A stretch of DNA of 64,000 nucleotides from Prochlorococcus sp. AG-409-P01. GTDB lineage: Bacteria; Cyanobacteriota; Cyanobacteriia; PCC-6307; Cyanobiaceae. The DNA lies in the NCBI GenBank assembly GCA_003215335.1, contig QCKM01000002.1, forward strand, positions 62,001 to 126,000, written 5' to 3'. The translations under genes were made by a program, and so were the position numbers. The notes under the pieces are model-generated. The model saw only the letters and a program-made list of their open reading frames with translations. It was not told where the DNA came from and searched no databases. This document shows, in pieces, positions 10,497 to 19,151 of this stretch; position 1 is the first letter of the stretch; each line of letters starts with the position of its first letter.

Positions 10497-11686
10497 TCTG
10501 ATGTATTTTTGGAATAAGAAGTGATTAATGACTCTGGAAAGTTGATACTGTATTCGTCGATTCCGCCGGCTACATTAATTGCATCAATTTTATGTGCTTT
10601 TAAAATCTTAATTGCTTTTGCAGATCTCTTTCCACTTTTGCAAATAACATACAGCTTTCGTAAACGTGCGAGATTTTTTAGATGTTGAATTGAATGTTGA
10701 TTCTCAAGGGTGCAAAGAGGTATTAATTCGGAATTCTCAATCTTGGAAATTGATGTTTCACTGGGATTCCTAACATCTATTAAAGCCGTTATTTTCGAGC
10801 TTTTTTCTAGTATTGATTTAAGCTCTTGAACCGAAATGCTTGTTATAGAAACCTCTTCTTCCTCTTCAGGAGAATCTTTTCCAGAGTTGTAAAATTTGTT
10901 ATAAATAGAGGGGTTGTCAATTATCTTCTGCTCATCATCATGCATGATTTTCAACTCTTTGAAAGTCATTGTTAGAGCATTAAAAACTAATAACCTTCCG
11001 CTAAGCACTGCTCCAGTACCAGTAATAATTTTGATTGCTTCTGTTGCTTGGATTATTCCTATTAGTCCTGGGACTACTCCAAGCACGCCTCCTTCTGAGC
11101 ATGAGGGGACAAGCTCACTTGGGGGGGCCTCGGGAACTAGGTCCCTATAGTTAGGGCTATTAGTGTGTAAGTTGAACACACTAACTTGCCCTTCAAATTT
11201 TTGAATAGACCCATAGATGTTTGGTTTTCCAAGTAGAATGCATGCATCATTAATTAAATATCTTGTAGGGAAATTATCTGTACAATCGCAAACTAAATCA
11301 TACTTTTTGATTATATCAATGGCGTTTTTGTAAGTAAGCTTCTTTTCGTAAATATCAACTTGGCAATGTGGATTTATTTCATTAATCCGAGCACTAGCCG
11401 AGGTTGTTTTTAGCTGTCCAACAAAACTGGTCCCATGGATAACTTGTCTTTGCAGATTGGAGGTTTCTACTACATCAAAATCGACAATCCCAATTCGACC
11501 AATTCCTGCAGCGGCAAGGTAAAGCAGCAATGGGGAGCCGAGCCCTCCACTGCCTATACAGAGAATTGCAGCGTTTTTTAGATTCTTTTGGCCATTCACA
11601 CCAAATTCAGGCAGAGCTATATGAGATGCAAAACGCACCATTTCCTCAGGGCTCAAATCCATTTCTTTGGATTCATCAGATTGCAT
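10493..11686 (-). CDS. moeB: MoeB/ThiF-type E1-like adenylyltransferase fused to a rhodanese domain
   Basis: The N-terminal half is an E1-like enzyme that adenylates the C-terminal glycine of ubiquitin-fold sulfur carriers (MoaD, ThiS). It shows GSGGLGSPLLLYLAAAGIG, DFDVVETSNLQRQ, DCTDNFPTRYLIND and the catalytic-cysteine region LVPSCSEGGVLG. The CxxC zinc pairs of E. coli MoeB are absent, since NYRDL replaces the first pair. The C-terminal rhodanese domain (about residues 280-390) has the active-site loop VICKSGKRS, so it could carry persulfide sulfur to the carrier. An acidic linker, EEEEE, separates the halves. It follows the JAMM peptidase by 28 bases on the same strand, which suggests an operon. 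Confidence 0.88.
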   Translation of the reverse strand: MQSDESKEMDLSPEEMVRFASHIALPEFGVNGQKNLKNAAILCIGSGGLGSPLLLYLAAAGIGRIGIVDFDVVETSNLQRQVIHGTSFVGQLKTTSASARINEINPHCQVDIYEKKLTYKNAIDIIKKYDLVCDCTDNFPTRYLINDACILLGKPNIYGSIQKFEGQVSVFNLHTNSPNYRDLVPEAPPSELVPSCSEGGVLGVVPGLIGIIQATEAIKIITGTGAVLSGRLLVFNALTMTFKELKIMHDDEQKIIDNPSIYNKFYNSGKDSPEEEEEVSITSISVQELKSILEKSSKITALIDVRNPSETSISKIENSELIPLCTLENQHSIQHLKNLARLRKLYVICKSGKRSAKAIKILKAHKIDAINVAGGIDEYSINFPESLITSYSKNTSD

Positions 11687-11714
11687 TAATGAATTGGATC
11701 ATTTAGGGACTCTC

Positions 11715-12218
11715 TTAATACTGACTCAAATGCTTGATTTGGATTTCTTCGCTAGTTCTATTTCTACATACCCACCATGCACGGACATGACCTTGCCCAT
11801 CAACGATAACTTTTAAACCTGGAGCAAAGGATAATTCTTGATCAGTTAATGATGGAATTGCGGCACTTCTGGGATGAGAATGAGCACTTCCTAGGATTTC
11901 GAGATTGTTTTTTCTTGCCCATCGTTGGGCATCAAGTTGCTCAAGTGGATCTATGACATATCGATTAAGACGAGATAAACCTGCTCTGGTGGTGTTTTCA
12001 GTAATACTTGATTGTTCAAATTGCTCAGAAAAAGAAGGTGCCCAAACATTCCGACAGGGCCAAATTCGTTGTATTTGCCAATAGGGCTCGTTGGGATGTT
12101 GAAATGATTTCTTTTTCTCACCCAGCAATAGTGCGCAGCCTTCTTCTGGTGCGACAGCCAGGAGGTTGTCACGAAGAAGTATGAGGCATTCGCGATAGAA
12201 ATCAACGAAAACTGGCAT
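11715..12218 (-). CDS. JAMM/MPN+ metallopeptidase (M67 family)
   Basis: The 167-residue protein has the complete JAMM zinc site: Glu25/26 in PEEGCALLLG, His113 and His115 in SAHSHPRSAA, then PSLTD with Ser123 and Asp126. Family members of this size cleave after the terminal glycine of ubiquitin-like sulfur carriers; Mec, which releases cysteine from CysO, is a characterised example. Position directly upstream of the MoeB-rhodanese fusion supports a role in sulfur-carrier processing. No carrier gene is adjacent, so the substrate is inferred only. Confidence 0.86.
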   Translation of the reverse strand: MPVFVDFYRECLILLRDNLLAVAPEEGCALLLGEKKKSFQHPNEPYWQIQRIWPCRNVWAPSFSEQFEQSSITENTTRAGLSRLNRYVIDPLEQLDAQRWARKNNLEILGSAHSHPRSAAIPSLTDQELSFAPGLKVIVDGQGHVRAWWVCRNRTSEEIQIKHLSQY

Positions 12219-12270
12219 AAATCAGTGTAGTTCGATACTCTCAGCGCATATTTTGCTTTTAGTTCTCTTC

Positions 12271-12654
12271 ATGAGCGACGTAAGCACTGAGGCAAACCAA
12301 GTCTCCAACAGTGTCCCAAGCCCCGATACTGGCAGCCAAGGCAGTGAGAGCTCTCTCTCTGATCGCTATGGGGAAGTCATGGGAAAGGTCAATGAGGCCT
12401 TGAATCAAGTTGATTGGAGTCAGATGGGTCGTTATGGCAAGGCCTTGGGGATAATTGCTCTTGTCATTATTGCCCAGGTCATTATTAAGGGAGTGCTTGA
12501 CACAATCAATTTGCTACCAGTAATACCAGGCTTGCTTGAACTTTTAGGTGTTGTAGTTGTTGGGCAATGGAGTTGGCAGAATTTAATTACTAGTGAGAAG
12601 CGAAATGCATTATTTGAGCGAGTCCAAACTCTTAGAAAAGAATATTTAGGCTAG
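12271..12654 (+). CDS. CAAD-domain thylakoid membrane protein (CURT1-like)
   Basis: The 127-residue product has a polar, serine-rich N-terminus, an amphipathic stretch (RYGEVMGKVNEALNQV), two hydrophobic helices (GIIALVIIAQVIIKGVL and LLPVIPGLLELLGVVVV), then a basic C-terminal helix ending KRNALFERVQTLRKEYLG. This is the layout of the cyanobacterial CAAD domain. That domain is found on some aminoacyl-tRNA synthetases and is homologous to plant CURT1, which bends thylakoid margins. The start is taken as ATG 12271. A CTG/TTG start 18 bases upstream would add only six hydrophobic residues. Confidence 0.8.
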   Translation: MSDVSTEANQVSNSVPSPDTGSQGSESSLSDRYGEVMGKVNEALNQVDWSQMGRYGKALGIIALVIIAQVIIKGVLDTINLLPVIPGLLELLGVVVVGQWSWQNLITSEKRNALFERVQTLRKEYLG

Positions 12655-12662
12655 ATAACTGT

Positions 12663-13556
12663 TTAAGAAATCGATAATGATTCGAGATCTTTGAAATATG
12701 AAATACATTGAGATATATAACTGCCTCCAAAAAGGTTTGCATGATTAAGCAGGTGGTAAAAATTATAAATTTCTACTCTTTTTTTAGCCGAAGAGCTTAT
12801 AGGCCATTCAAGTTCATAACCTTTATAAAATTCATCTGAAAAGCCCCCAAAAAGTTTTGTCATAGCTAAATCAACTTCTCTATCAGCCCACCATGTGGCT
12901 GGATCTAACAGTACGCCACTTCCATTTCCTAATACAGAGGCATTCCCACTCCAAAGATCCCCATGAACTAGAGATGGAGATGGGTCATGTTCGTTTAGAA
13001 GAGTTATTAGGAAGTGCTTTACCTCATCTAACTTTGTAGTACTTAGACCCCATTTGGAGGCAATTTTTAGTTGTGGTATCAGGCGAAGTTCGACAAAGCA
13101 TTCGCCCCAGTTTTTTCGCCATCCTCCAGGTTGAGGACCTAAGCCGATATATGAATCTTCATTCCAACCGAACTTGCCTGGTCCATTCTTCTTTGAATAC
13201 TTATGGATTTTTGCTAAGCCTTGACCAAGTTTTTTTTGATTCCCTTGTTGAAGATCTAACCATGGCATCAATAGAACTGCTGATTTATCAAATTTTTCAA
13301 GTGCCAGTGGTTCTGGTATTTCGATCAGGCTGGGTTCAGCCCATTTCCTTAGTTCATTAAGGCCTTTACATTCACATTGGAGCATTTGCCATGAAGCCTC
13401 ATTGCATGTTTTGGCAAAAATTTTGTGGCCATCTTCCATTTGCAGTTGCCAAGTTTGATGGATGCATCCACCAGCAACTGAAGTCACTTTTGTGATGACC
13501 GACCCTTCTAAAGGGCCCCTTGGTTCTATTAGTTTTTGTTGAAGTAGTTGCTCCAT
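12663..13556 (-). CDS. Fructosamine/ketosamine-3-kinase family protein
   Basis: The 297-residue protein has a protein-kinase-like fold of the fructosamine kinase family, which phosphorylates ketoamine adducts on glycated proteins and promotes deglycation. Visible landmarks are the glycine-rich VAGGCIHQTWQL near residue 29, an ATP-contacting lysine in KIFAKT, the hinge VLLMPWL, the catalytic loop LVHGDLWSGN, and the metal-binding LLDPATWWADREVDLAMT. All the expected catalytic residues appear present. It is convergent with the CAAD gene (8-base gap) and divergent from the carotenoid desaturase (34 bases). Confidence 0.85.
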   Translation of the reverse strand: MEQLLQQKLIEPRGPLEGSVITKVTSVAGGCIHQTWQLQMEDGHKIFAKTCNEASWQMLQCECKGLNELRKWAEPSLIEIPEPLALEKFDKSAVLLMPWLDLQQGNQKKLGQGLAKIHKYSKKNGPGKFGWNEDSYIGLGPQPGGWRKNWGECFVELRLIPQLKIASKWGLSTTKLDEVKHFLITLLNEHDPSPSLVHGDLWSGNASVLGNGSGVLLDPATWWADREVDLAMTKLFGGFSDEFYKGYELEWPISSSAKKRVEIYNFYHLLNHANLFGGSYISQCISYFKDLESLSIS

Positions 13557-13590
13557 AACCTTTCAAGCCTGCTCTTCTTTGTGTTTTTAG

Positions 13591-15102
13591 ATGGAAACAG
13601 ATTCTGTAATAGTTATAGGTGGTGGGATTGCTGGCCTTACTGCCGCCGCATTGCTTGCGAAGCAAGGTTATCCAGTCCAACTCTTAGAGGCTCATCATCA
13701 ACTTGGTGGTTGTGCAGGAACCTTTCGTCGTGGACCTTATGTATTTGATGTAGGTGCCACTCAAGTGGCTGGGTTAGAGCCTGGAGGGGCTCATGAGAGG
13801 CTCTTTCGGCATCTCAAACTCGAACTGCCAGAGGCCATTCTTTTGGATCCTGGTTGTTTGGTTGATCTTGCAGATGGGTCAGATCCGATTCGGCTATGGC
13901 ATGATCCAAAGCAATGGATCGAGGAATATCAAAGACAATTTCCTGATTGTCAGACTTTTTGGAATTTAATTAGTTATCTCCACAAAGTTAACTGGGCATT
14001 TTCGGGTAGAGATCCTGTGGTATCCCCTAGGAATGCTTGGGATTTGGGCCAGCTGGTTAAAGCATTACGGCCCAAAACTTTTACTTCAGGGTTTTTTGTA
14101 AGACTTTCTGTTGCAGATTTGCTGAAATTATCTGGTTGCGAAAAAAATTATCGATTAAGAAAATTTTTAGACCTTCAGCTAAGGCTTTATTCACAAGAAC
14201 CTGCTCATCGTACTGCAGCTTTATATGGGGCAACTGTGCTCCATATGGCACAGGCTCCTCTTGGTCTTTGGCATTTAAAAGGGTCTATGCAGCGACTCTC
14301 ACAATTATTGGAGAGGTGCGTGATTAGAGAGGGCTCCCAAGTGATGTTGCGACATCGAGTTGTTAGGTTGCAACCCTCAACTTCTCGGCAGCGATGGAGC
14401 GTTGATGTAATTGACCCTTCTGGACGATTGTTGAAGTTAGAGGCTTCTGATGTGGTTTCTAGTCTTCCTCCTCAGTGTTTGCTTGATTTGATTGCGCCTG
14501 GTTCAGGGATGCCATTTTCATATCGCAACCGTCTTAAAAAATTACCTCAACCAACCGGCGCCTTAGTGTTCTATGGGGCGATTGATCGCAGTGTTCTCCC
14601 TGAAAATTGTCCTTGTCATATACAAATAGGGGTTGATGATCCAGGGCCGCTGTTTGTTTCTATAAGTTTTGAGGGAGATGGCCGCGCCCCATTTGGGGAG
14701 GCAACTGTTATAGCTAGTACCTTTACTAAAACTGATCTTTGGCACTCTCTATCTGAAGAGAGTTATCAAGCTCAAAAAACTTTCATGCTCAAATCTATTC
14801 GTAGGGTTTTGGATGATTGGTTTCATTGTGTTCAAGAGGATTGGAAGCATCAAGAATTGGCAACACCTCGAGGTTTTGAGTATTGGACTGGTCGTCCTCA
14901 GGGGATGGTTGGTGGGTTAGGTCAGCAGCCAAAGGATTTTGGTTTGTTTGGTCTTGCAAGTCGCACACCAATGAATAATTTTTGGTTGTGCGGGGATTCA
15001 ATTCATCCAGGCGAAGGGACTGCGGGAGTAAGTCAGTCTGCTTTGGTTGCATGTCGTCAACTTGTTGCACAGCGTGGAGGCAAGCTTCAGTTGGATAGTT
15101 AA
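13591..15102 (+). CDS. crtD: Carotenoid desaturase/isomerase-family FAD oxidoreductase, CrtD-like
   Basis: The 503-residue flavoprotein belongs to the phytoene desaturase/CrtISO superfamily. It opens with the Rossmann motif VIVIGGGIAGLTAAALLAKQG and ends with the FAD-contacting WLCGDSIHPGEGTAGVSQSALVA. Within the superfamily it resembles the cyanobacterial C-3',4' desaturase CrtD and the carotene isomerase CrtH, and the sequence alone does not firmly separate them. Product assignment is therefore an inference. It overlaps the convergent tyrA by four bases at its 3' end. Confidence 0.7.
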   Translation: METDSVIVIGGGIAGLTAAALLAKQGYPVQLLEAHHQLGGCAGTFRRGPYVFDVGATQVAGLEPGGAHERLFRHLKLELPEAILLDPGCLVDLADGSDPIRLWHDPKQWIEEYQRQFPDCQTFWNLISYLHKVNWAFSGRDPVVSPRNAWDLGQLVKALRPKTFTSGFFVRLSVADLLKLSGCEKNYRLRKFLDLQLRLYSQEPAHRTAALYGATVLHMAQAPLGLWHLKGSMQRLSQLLERCVIREGSQVMLRHRVVRLQPSTSRQRWSVDVIDPSGRLLKLEASDVVSSLPPQCLLDLIAPGSGMPFSYRNRLKKLPQPTGALVFYGAIDRSVLPENCPCHIQIGVDDPGPLFVSISFEGDGRAPFGEATVIASTFTKTDLWHSLSEESYQAQKTFMLKSIRRVLDDWFHCVQEDWKHQELATPRGFEYWTGRPQGMVGGLGQQPKDFGLFGLASRTPMNNFWLCGDSIHPGEGTAGVSQSALVACRQLVAQRGGKLQLDS

Positions 15103-16001
15103 GGGTCTAATTTCTCTAAAAAGTTGGATCGTAGAGCCTGAGCTTTTTCTAGTTCTAGCTTTAATTTGCACCATTCTTCAGAAAGAATTACCTGTTCAAG
15201 TGTTTCTAAATGGTTTTTATATTCCTTTATACCTTTAAGAATTTCCTTTCTATTGAATGATGCCATCGCCTTTCCCAGCAATGGGTTTCCCGCACCAACT
15301 CTTGTTGTATCTTCAAAACCGCTAGAGGCGAGCTGTTTGCATAAATTGCTAATAGTTGGATTCGTTTCATTCCCAATTGTTCGCAATAGGGCTGCACTGA
15401 CCATTACAGGTAAGTGTGAGATAAGTGCAGCTGCTTGATCATGGTTCTCGGGAGTTGCCGTGATCAAATCACTTCCTAAAGCCTCAGCAAGTTTTTGAAT
15501 AATTTGTATAGCTTGTTTATCTGTATTTTGATTGGGTGTTATTACCCAAGGGCGCTGAACAAATAAGCCTTTTCTTCCTGAGTTGACTCCTGACTCTGTA
15601 GAGCCTGCCATTGGATGGCTTGCTACAAAGCGAGGATGTAGCTTTTCCCAAATTTTGAGAATGGGAAGTTTGACAGATCCCACATCAGTTATTACAGCGC
15701 TCTTAGGTATCGACTGCAGAATTGATGGATCTGGTTTGATGAGTTGATCTAAAGGTAGGGCAAGGATCACTATTTCGCATTCAGCCAAGATTTCTGGATG
15801 AGTGCTTATTTCAGAAGCCAGGCCTCTTTCTTTTGCTCTTTTTGCAGTTTTAGATCTATGTACGAGTCCTCGTACCTCCCAACCTAATTCTTGAAGATCT
15901 AGGCCAATGGAACCCCCAATGAGGCCTAGCCCCACAATCCCAACAGATCTTGATTGATTGTTGTCTTCGTTATCAGTTGTTTTTAGAGGCCTGCTGTTCA
16001 T
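15099..16001 (-). CDS. tyrA: Prephenate/arogenate dehydrogenase
   Basis: It performs NAD(P)-dependent oxidative decarboxylation in tyrosine synthesis; cyanobacterial enzymes usually prefer arogenate with NADP. The 300-residue protein has the Rossmann motif VGIVGLGLIGGSIGLDL (about 20-36), the substrate-binding region DVGSVK and SHPMAGSTESGVNSG, and a C-terminal helical dimerisation part with AALISHLPVMVSAALL. No ACT domain is fused. The N-terminal 18 residues are polar and poorly conserved. Confidence 0.92.
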   Translation of the reverse strand: MNSRPLKTTDNEDNNQSRSVGIVGLGLIGGSIGLDLQELGWEVRGLVHRSKTAKRAKERGLASEISTHPEILAECEIVILALPLDQLIKPDPSILQSIPKSAVITDVGSVKLPILKIWEKLHPRFVASHPMAGSTESGVNSGRKGLFVQRPWVITPNQNTDKQAIQIIQKLAEALGSDLITATPENHDQAAALISHLPVMVSAALLRTIGNETNPTISNLCKQLASSGFEDTTRVGAGNPLLGKAMASFNRKEILKGIKEYKNHLETLEQVILSEEWCKLKLELEKAQALRSNFLEKLDP

Positions 16002-16057
16002 GTTGATGGAATGAATTAATGAAATATTTAATTGCTATGGGTTATTAGTCTTGCTCA

Positions 16058-17503
16058 ATGTTGGAAGCTCATGCACATAAGCAGCTCAAGAATCTTCTAA
16101 AGAGCTCATCTCCTTCATGGCCGCATGATTTGACCTTGAGCCGTCTTGTGGCAAGGAGTCTTCGACGTATGGACCATACTCATATTCAACTGGAGCATGG
16201 TAGTCAGGATAAATTTTGGCTTGGTTTGTTGGTACCTCTTTGCCTTGATGAAAGTGGAGCAGTACTAGTTCTTACAGACTCTCAACGACGCAGATTGTTT
16301 AATTCAGAGCTCCCCCGCTTAAAGCAAAAAGGCTTCACACTCTGTTGTTGGGAAGCAATTAATCCTCCTCCGTCAGGCCAACTCTGGTTGTTGAATCCAA
16401 CTGGTTTGATTCATGCCTACAAAAATGGTTATCTCAAATCAAGGCAACTAATTATTCCTGAGGCAGAGCGACTCAGTGAGCGTCTTAGAGAATCTATGTC
16501 TTTAGTAATTACTGATCAAGATTGGGATCGTTTAAGAAGGGCGCATCCTTCTGCAGAGAGTTCTTTAATCGAATTGCATAAGAAACTGACCTTTAGGCTT
16601 TTTTCACACGCCACTCGAGAAGATGCTCATATCAGAATTCCTAGTAACGGGATTTTGGCATTAAAAGATTTGCTCAGAATGATCGCTCCGTTGCCTCCCC
16701 CATGGTCTGCCTTTATTGAGGCTGACAGCCTTAACTGGGCGAGTTGGGCTGAACTTGATCACCGTATGTTGACTTGGTCTTGGCAGTTAATGCCGCTTGA
16801 ACCTCTTGAGGTTCTGCCTGGTTTATTAAAAGATCAACCTGTGGTTTTGCTTACAGGATCAGGGAAAAATGATTTTCTTTCTACTCAATTTCAAGCTGTA
16901 GCTTTCCCAGCGACTGTTGTTGCGAACTTAAGTGAACCCAGCTTGCAAGAACCCATTTCATTGTTTGCACCACCAAGGCAACCTATGCCAAATACTGAAG
17001 TTTATGGTCAGCATTTACTTGATCAATGCAGACGATTGATTTTGGGACAACAAGGCCTCACTATTGTTTTGCTGAATGATCAACAACTACGTCGACAACT
17101 TGCGAGCGAATTAGCTGCAGAATTTGGTTCGAGGGTCATTCATGAAACTACTGCCCCTGATTCCAATGGTGTTTTGTGTTGTCGTTGGTCTTGGTGGATA
17201 GAACATCAAGATCAGGTGCCACTTCCTGAACAACTGATTGTTGGATTGCTCCCAATACCTAGCTTGGAATCTCCACTAGTTGCAGCACGGGTTGAGTCGT
17301 TGAAGGCAAAACGACGAGATTGGTTTCGTGACTTGCTTTTGCCAGAAGCATTAAGCCTTCTTCCATCGGCAGTGGCTCCACTTAGGCGAAATTGTGGGAG
17401 GTTAGCGATTCTGGATGGCCGCTTGCGAAGAAGAAGCTGGGGCGAACAAGTTCTTAAAGCTCTCGAACCATGGTCTCCACTTCAGCATCTTTTACCTGAT
17501 TAA
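16058..17503 (+). CDS. DinG/XPD-like helicase-fold protein with degenerate ATPase motifs
   Basis: The 481-residue protein resembles the DinG branch of superfamily 2. The C-terminal part, with SPLVAARVESLKAKRRDWF, LLLPEALSLLPSAVAPLRR and LAILDGRLRRRSWGEQVLKAL, matches the conserved end of DinG-like helicases. The motif I region reads EHGSQDKFWLGLLVPL where DinG proteins have a GTGKS P-loop, and the motif II region reads IIPEAERL where DEAH is expected. The four DinG iron-sulfur cysteines are not apparent. It is therefore probably unable to hydrolyse ATP. The reading frame is open throughout and of normal composition, so it seems maintained. Function is unknown. The family assignment comes from reading the motifs, without alignment. 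Confidence 0.6.
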   Translation: MLEAHAHKQLKNLLKSSSPSWPHDLTLSRLVARSLRRMDHTHIQLEHGSQDKFWLGLLVPLCLDESGAVLVLTDSQRRRLFNSELPRLKQKGFTLCCWEAINPPPSGQLWLLNPTGLIHAYKNGYLKSRQLIIPEAERLSERLRESMSLVITDQDWDRLRRAHPSAESSLIELHKKLTFRLFSHATREDAHIRIPSNGILALKDLLRMIAPLPPPWSAFIEADSLNWASWAELDHRMLTWSWQLMPLEPLEVLPGLLKDQPVVLLTGSGKNDFLSTQFQAVAFPATVVANLSEPSLQEPISLFAPPRQPMPNTEVYGQHLLDQCRRLILGQQGLTIVLLNDQQLRRQLASELAAEFGSRVIHETTAPDSNGVLCCRWSWWIEHQDQVPLPEQLIVGLLPIPSLESPLVAARVESLKAKRRDWFRDLLLPEALSLLPSAVAPLRRNCGRLAILDGRLRRRSWGEQVLKALEPWSPLQHLLPD

Positions 17504-17543
17504 CGTTCTAGTCTTCGTTATGAAGTAAGTGTTCATTAAGGCA

Positions 17544-17783
17544 ATGGGAGAGGCCCGTCGAAGAGCTGATCAAGGTTTATCACCACGCCAGAGCAAAGCT
17601 GAAAAGGATGATTCTCCAAGGATTGTTTCTTGGTTGCCAATCACCCAGAATCAAAAAAATCAGTTTTATGCCATTACTACTCGTGGCGCTTGGATCGGTA
17701 TAGGTCTTCTTGTGACTGTTTGGGTTGTTGTTCGCTTTATTGGACCCTTCGCGGGATGGTGGACACCAGCAGATGCAAGATGA
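17544..17783 (+). CDS. DUF2839 small membrane protein
   Basis: This 79-residue protein starts MGEARRRADQG, continues with a polar linker, then SWLPITQNQKNQFYAITTRGAWIGIGLLVTVW, which is the hallmark of the cyanobacterial DUF2839 family. There is one transmembrane helix and a short tail, FIGPFAGWWTPADAR. Function is unknown. ATG 17544 gives the usual family N-terminus; a GTG 15 bases upstream is less likely. The last codons and stop form one arm of an 18-bp inverted repeat (17764-17812). Confidence 0.85.
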   Translation: MGEARRRADQGLSPRQSKAEKDDSPRIVSWLPITQNQKNQFYAITTRGAWIGIGLLVTVWVVVRFIGPFAGWWTPADAR

Positions 17784-17812
17784 ATATTTGATTTATCTTG
17801 CATCTGCTGGTG
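17764..17812. repeat. 18-bp perfect inverted repeat at DUF2839/recA convergence
   Basis: CACCAGCAGATGCAAGAT at 17764-17781 is exactly complementary to 17795-17812, leaving a 13-base loop. The left arm includes the last six codons of the DUF2839 gene. There is no T-run after either arm, so it is not a classical intrinsic terminator. It could still end or stabilise the converging transcripts, with recA ending 50 bases further on. Confidence 0.85.
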
Positions 17813-17861
17813 GTGGATCGAACTATTGGATGATTGAGAGCTTGCCTGAAAAGTGTGTTAA

Positions 17862-19001
17862 TTAGGCGGCCTGCGAATCTTGAGTAATAGTTGCTTTAGC
17901 TGCCGCCGTGCGAGCAGCAGCAGCTAAAGGACGCATTGAGTTGGCTGTCACTTCAGACCCTTCAGTGAGCTTTTGGCGAACTAATACCTCAATTTGATCT
18001 CGTGGTTCTGGATTTTGTTCAAGCCAGTTAATCGTGTTATCACGACCTTGGCCAATGTTGTCTCCTTCGTAGCTGTACCAAGCACCTTTACGCGTCACGA
18101 CATTCGTTTCTTCTGCTAGATCAAGCAAGCATCCCAGTGTGCTTATCCCACGACCAAAAAGAATGTCAAATTCGGCGATACGGAAGGGAGGCGCAACTTT
18201 ATTTTTTGCCACCTTTACTTTTGCACGAATTCCATACTCTTCCGTTCCACGTTTTAATGTTTGGATTCGGCGGATATCCAATCTTACTGAGGCGTAAAAC
18301 TTCAAGGCATTGCCTCCAGTTGTTGTTTCTGGATTGCCATAAGTGATTCCAATTTTGAGTCGTAGTTGGTTTAAGAAAATTACGGTGCATCCAGATTTTC
18401 CGATGTTCCCAGTGATCTTGCGCATGGCTTGACTCATTAGACGCGCTTGGCTGCCTACCGCCAGATCTCCCATCTCGCCTTCGATTTCTGATCTAGGAGT
18501 TAGTGCGGCTACTGAGTCGACAACGACGATATCAACGGCGGCTGAACGCACTAGTTGATCGACAATTTCTAATGCCATCTCCCCTGTGTCTGGTTGTGAT
18601 ACCAGCAAGTTTTCAATATCAACACCTAATGAGGCGGCATAGACCGGGTCGAGAGCATGTTCAGCATCGACGAAGGCTGCAACACCACCATTGCGTTGAA
18701 CTTCTGCTATGGCATGAAGGGTGAGAGTGGTTTTGCCTGAGCTTTCTGGTCCATATACCTCTACGACTCGTCCCTTGGGGTAGCCACCACCTAGTGCGAG
18801 ATCGAGGGTGAGGGCGCCGGTGGAAATGGTTTCGACCCTCATCCTTGAGGCGTCACCAAGTCGCATGATTGAGCCTTTCCCAAAGTTGCGTTCGATTTGG
18901 TTCAGGACGAGTCCTAGAGCTTTATCCCTTTCTCCTGGCCTCGTTTCACTTTGCCGTAGCTCTGTACCAGAGGTTTGTGTGGTTTTTCCTTCAATTGACA
19001 T
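17862..19001 (-). CDS. recA: Recombinase RecA
   Basis: RecA is the strand-exchange ATPase and SOS co-protease. The 379-residue protein has Walker [15 protein letters not shown], the MAW region [11 protein letters not shown], Walker [11 protein letters not shown], loop L2 [17 protein letters not shown] and a C-terminal domain with [15 protein letters not shown]. The N-terminus is slightly extended relative to E. coli. Upstream, 129 bases from the start, lies a near match to the cyanobacterial LexA box. It is convergent with the DUF2839 gene. Confidence 0.98.
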   Translation of the reverse strand: MSIEGKTTQTSGTELRQSETRPGERDKALGLVLNQIERNFGKGSIMRLGDASRMRVETISTGALTLDLALGGGYPKGRVVEVYGPESSGKTTLTLHAIAEVQRNGGVAAFVDAEHALDPVYAASLGVDIENLLVSQPDTGEMALEIVDQLVRSAAVDIVVVDSVAALTPRSEIEGEMGDLAVGSQARLMSQAMRKITGNIGKSGCTVIFLNQLRLKIGITYGNPETTTGGNALKFYASVRLDIRRIQTLKRGTEEYGIRAKVKVAKNKVAPPFRIAEFDILFGRGISTLGCLLDLAEETNVVTRKGAWYSYEGDNIGQGRDNTINWLEQNPEPRDQIEVLVRQKLTEGSEVTANSMRPLAAAARTAAAKATITQDSQAA

Positions 19002-19129
19002 GGCGAGTTTTGGTTAATAGTTGCAAGCTGCCTTTGGCTTTTGACTGGTAAAGAGCAGATGGCATTACGCGATTAGCGGTGGAAGCTGGACCAGGGCTCC
19101 AGTTTTCCACGAACGCGAATGCCTTTGGT

Positions 19130-19143
19130 AGTACAGACGTACG
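19130..19143 (-). promoter_or_regulatory. Near-consensus LexA box upstream of recA
   Basis: AGTACAGACGTACG contains two GTAC half-sites four bases apart. It fits the cyanobacterial LexA consensus RGTACNNNDGTWCB with one mismatch in either orientation. Location in the recA upstream region supports a role, but no -10 or -35 is certain and the consensus match is imperfect. Confidence 0.4.
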
Positions 19144-19151
19144 CTAACGAA

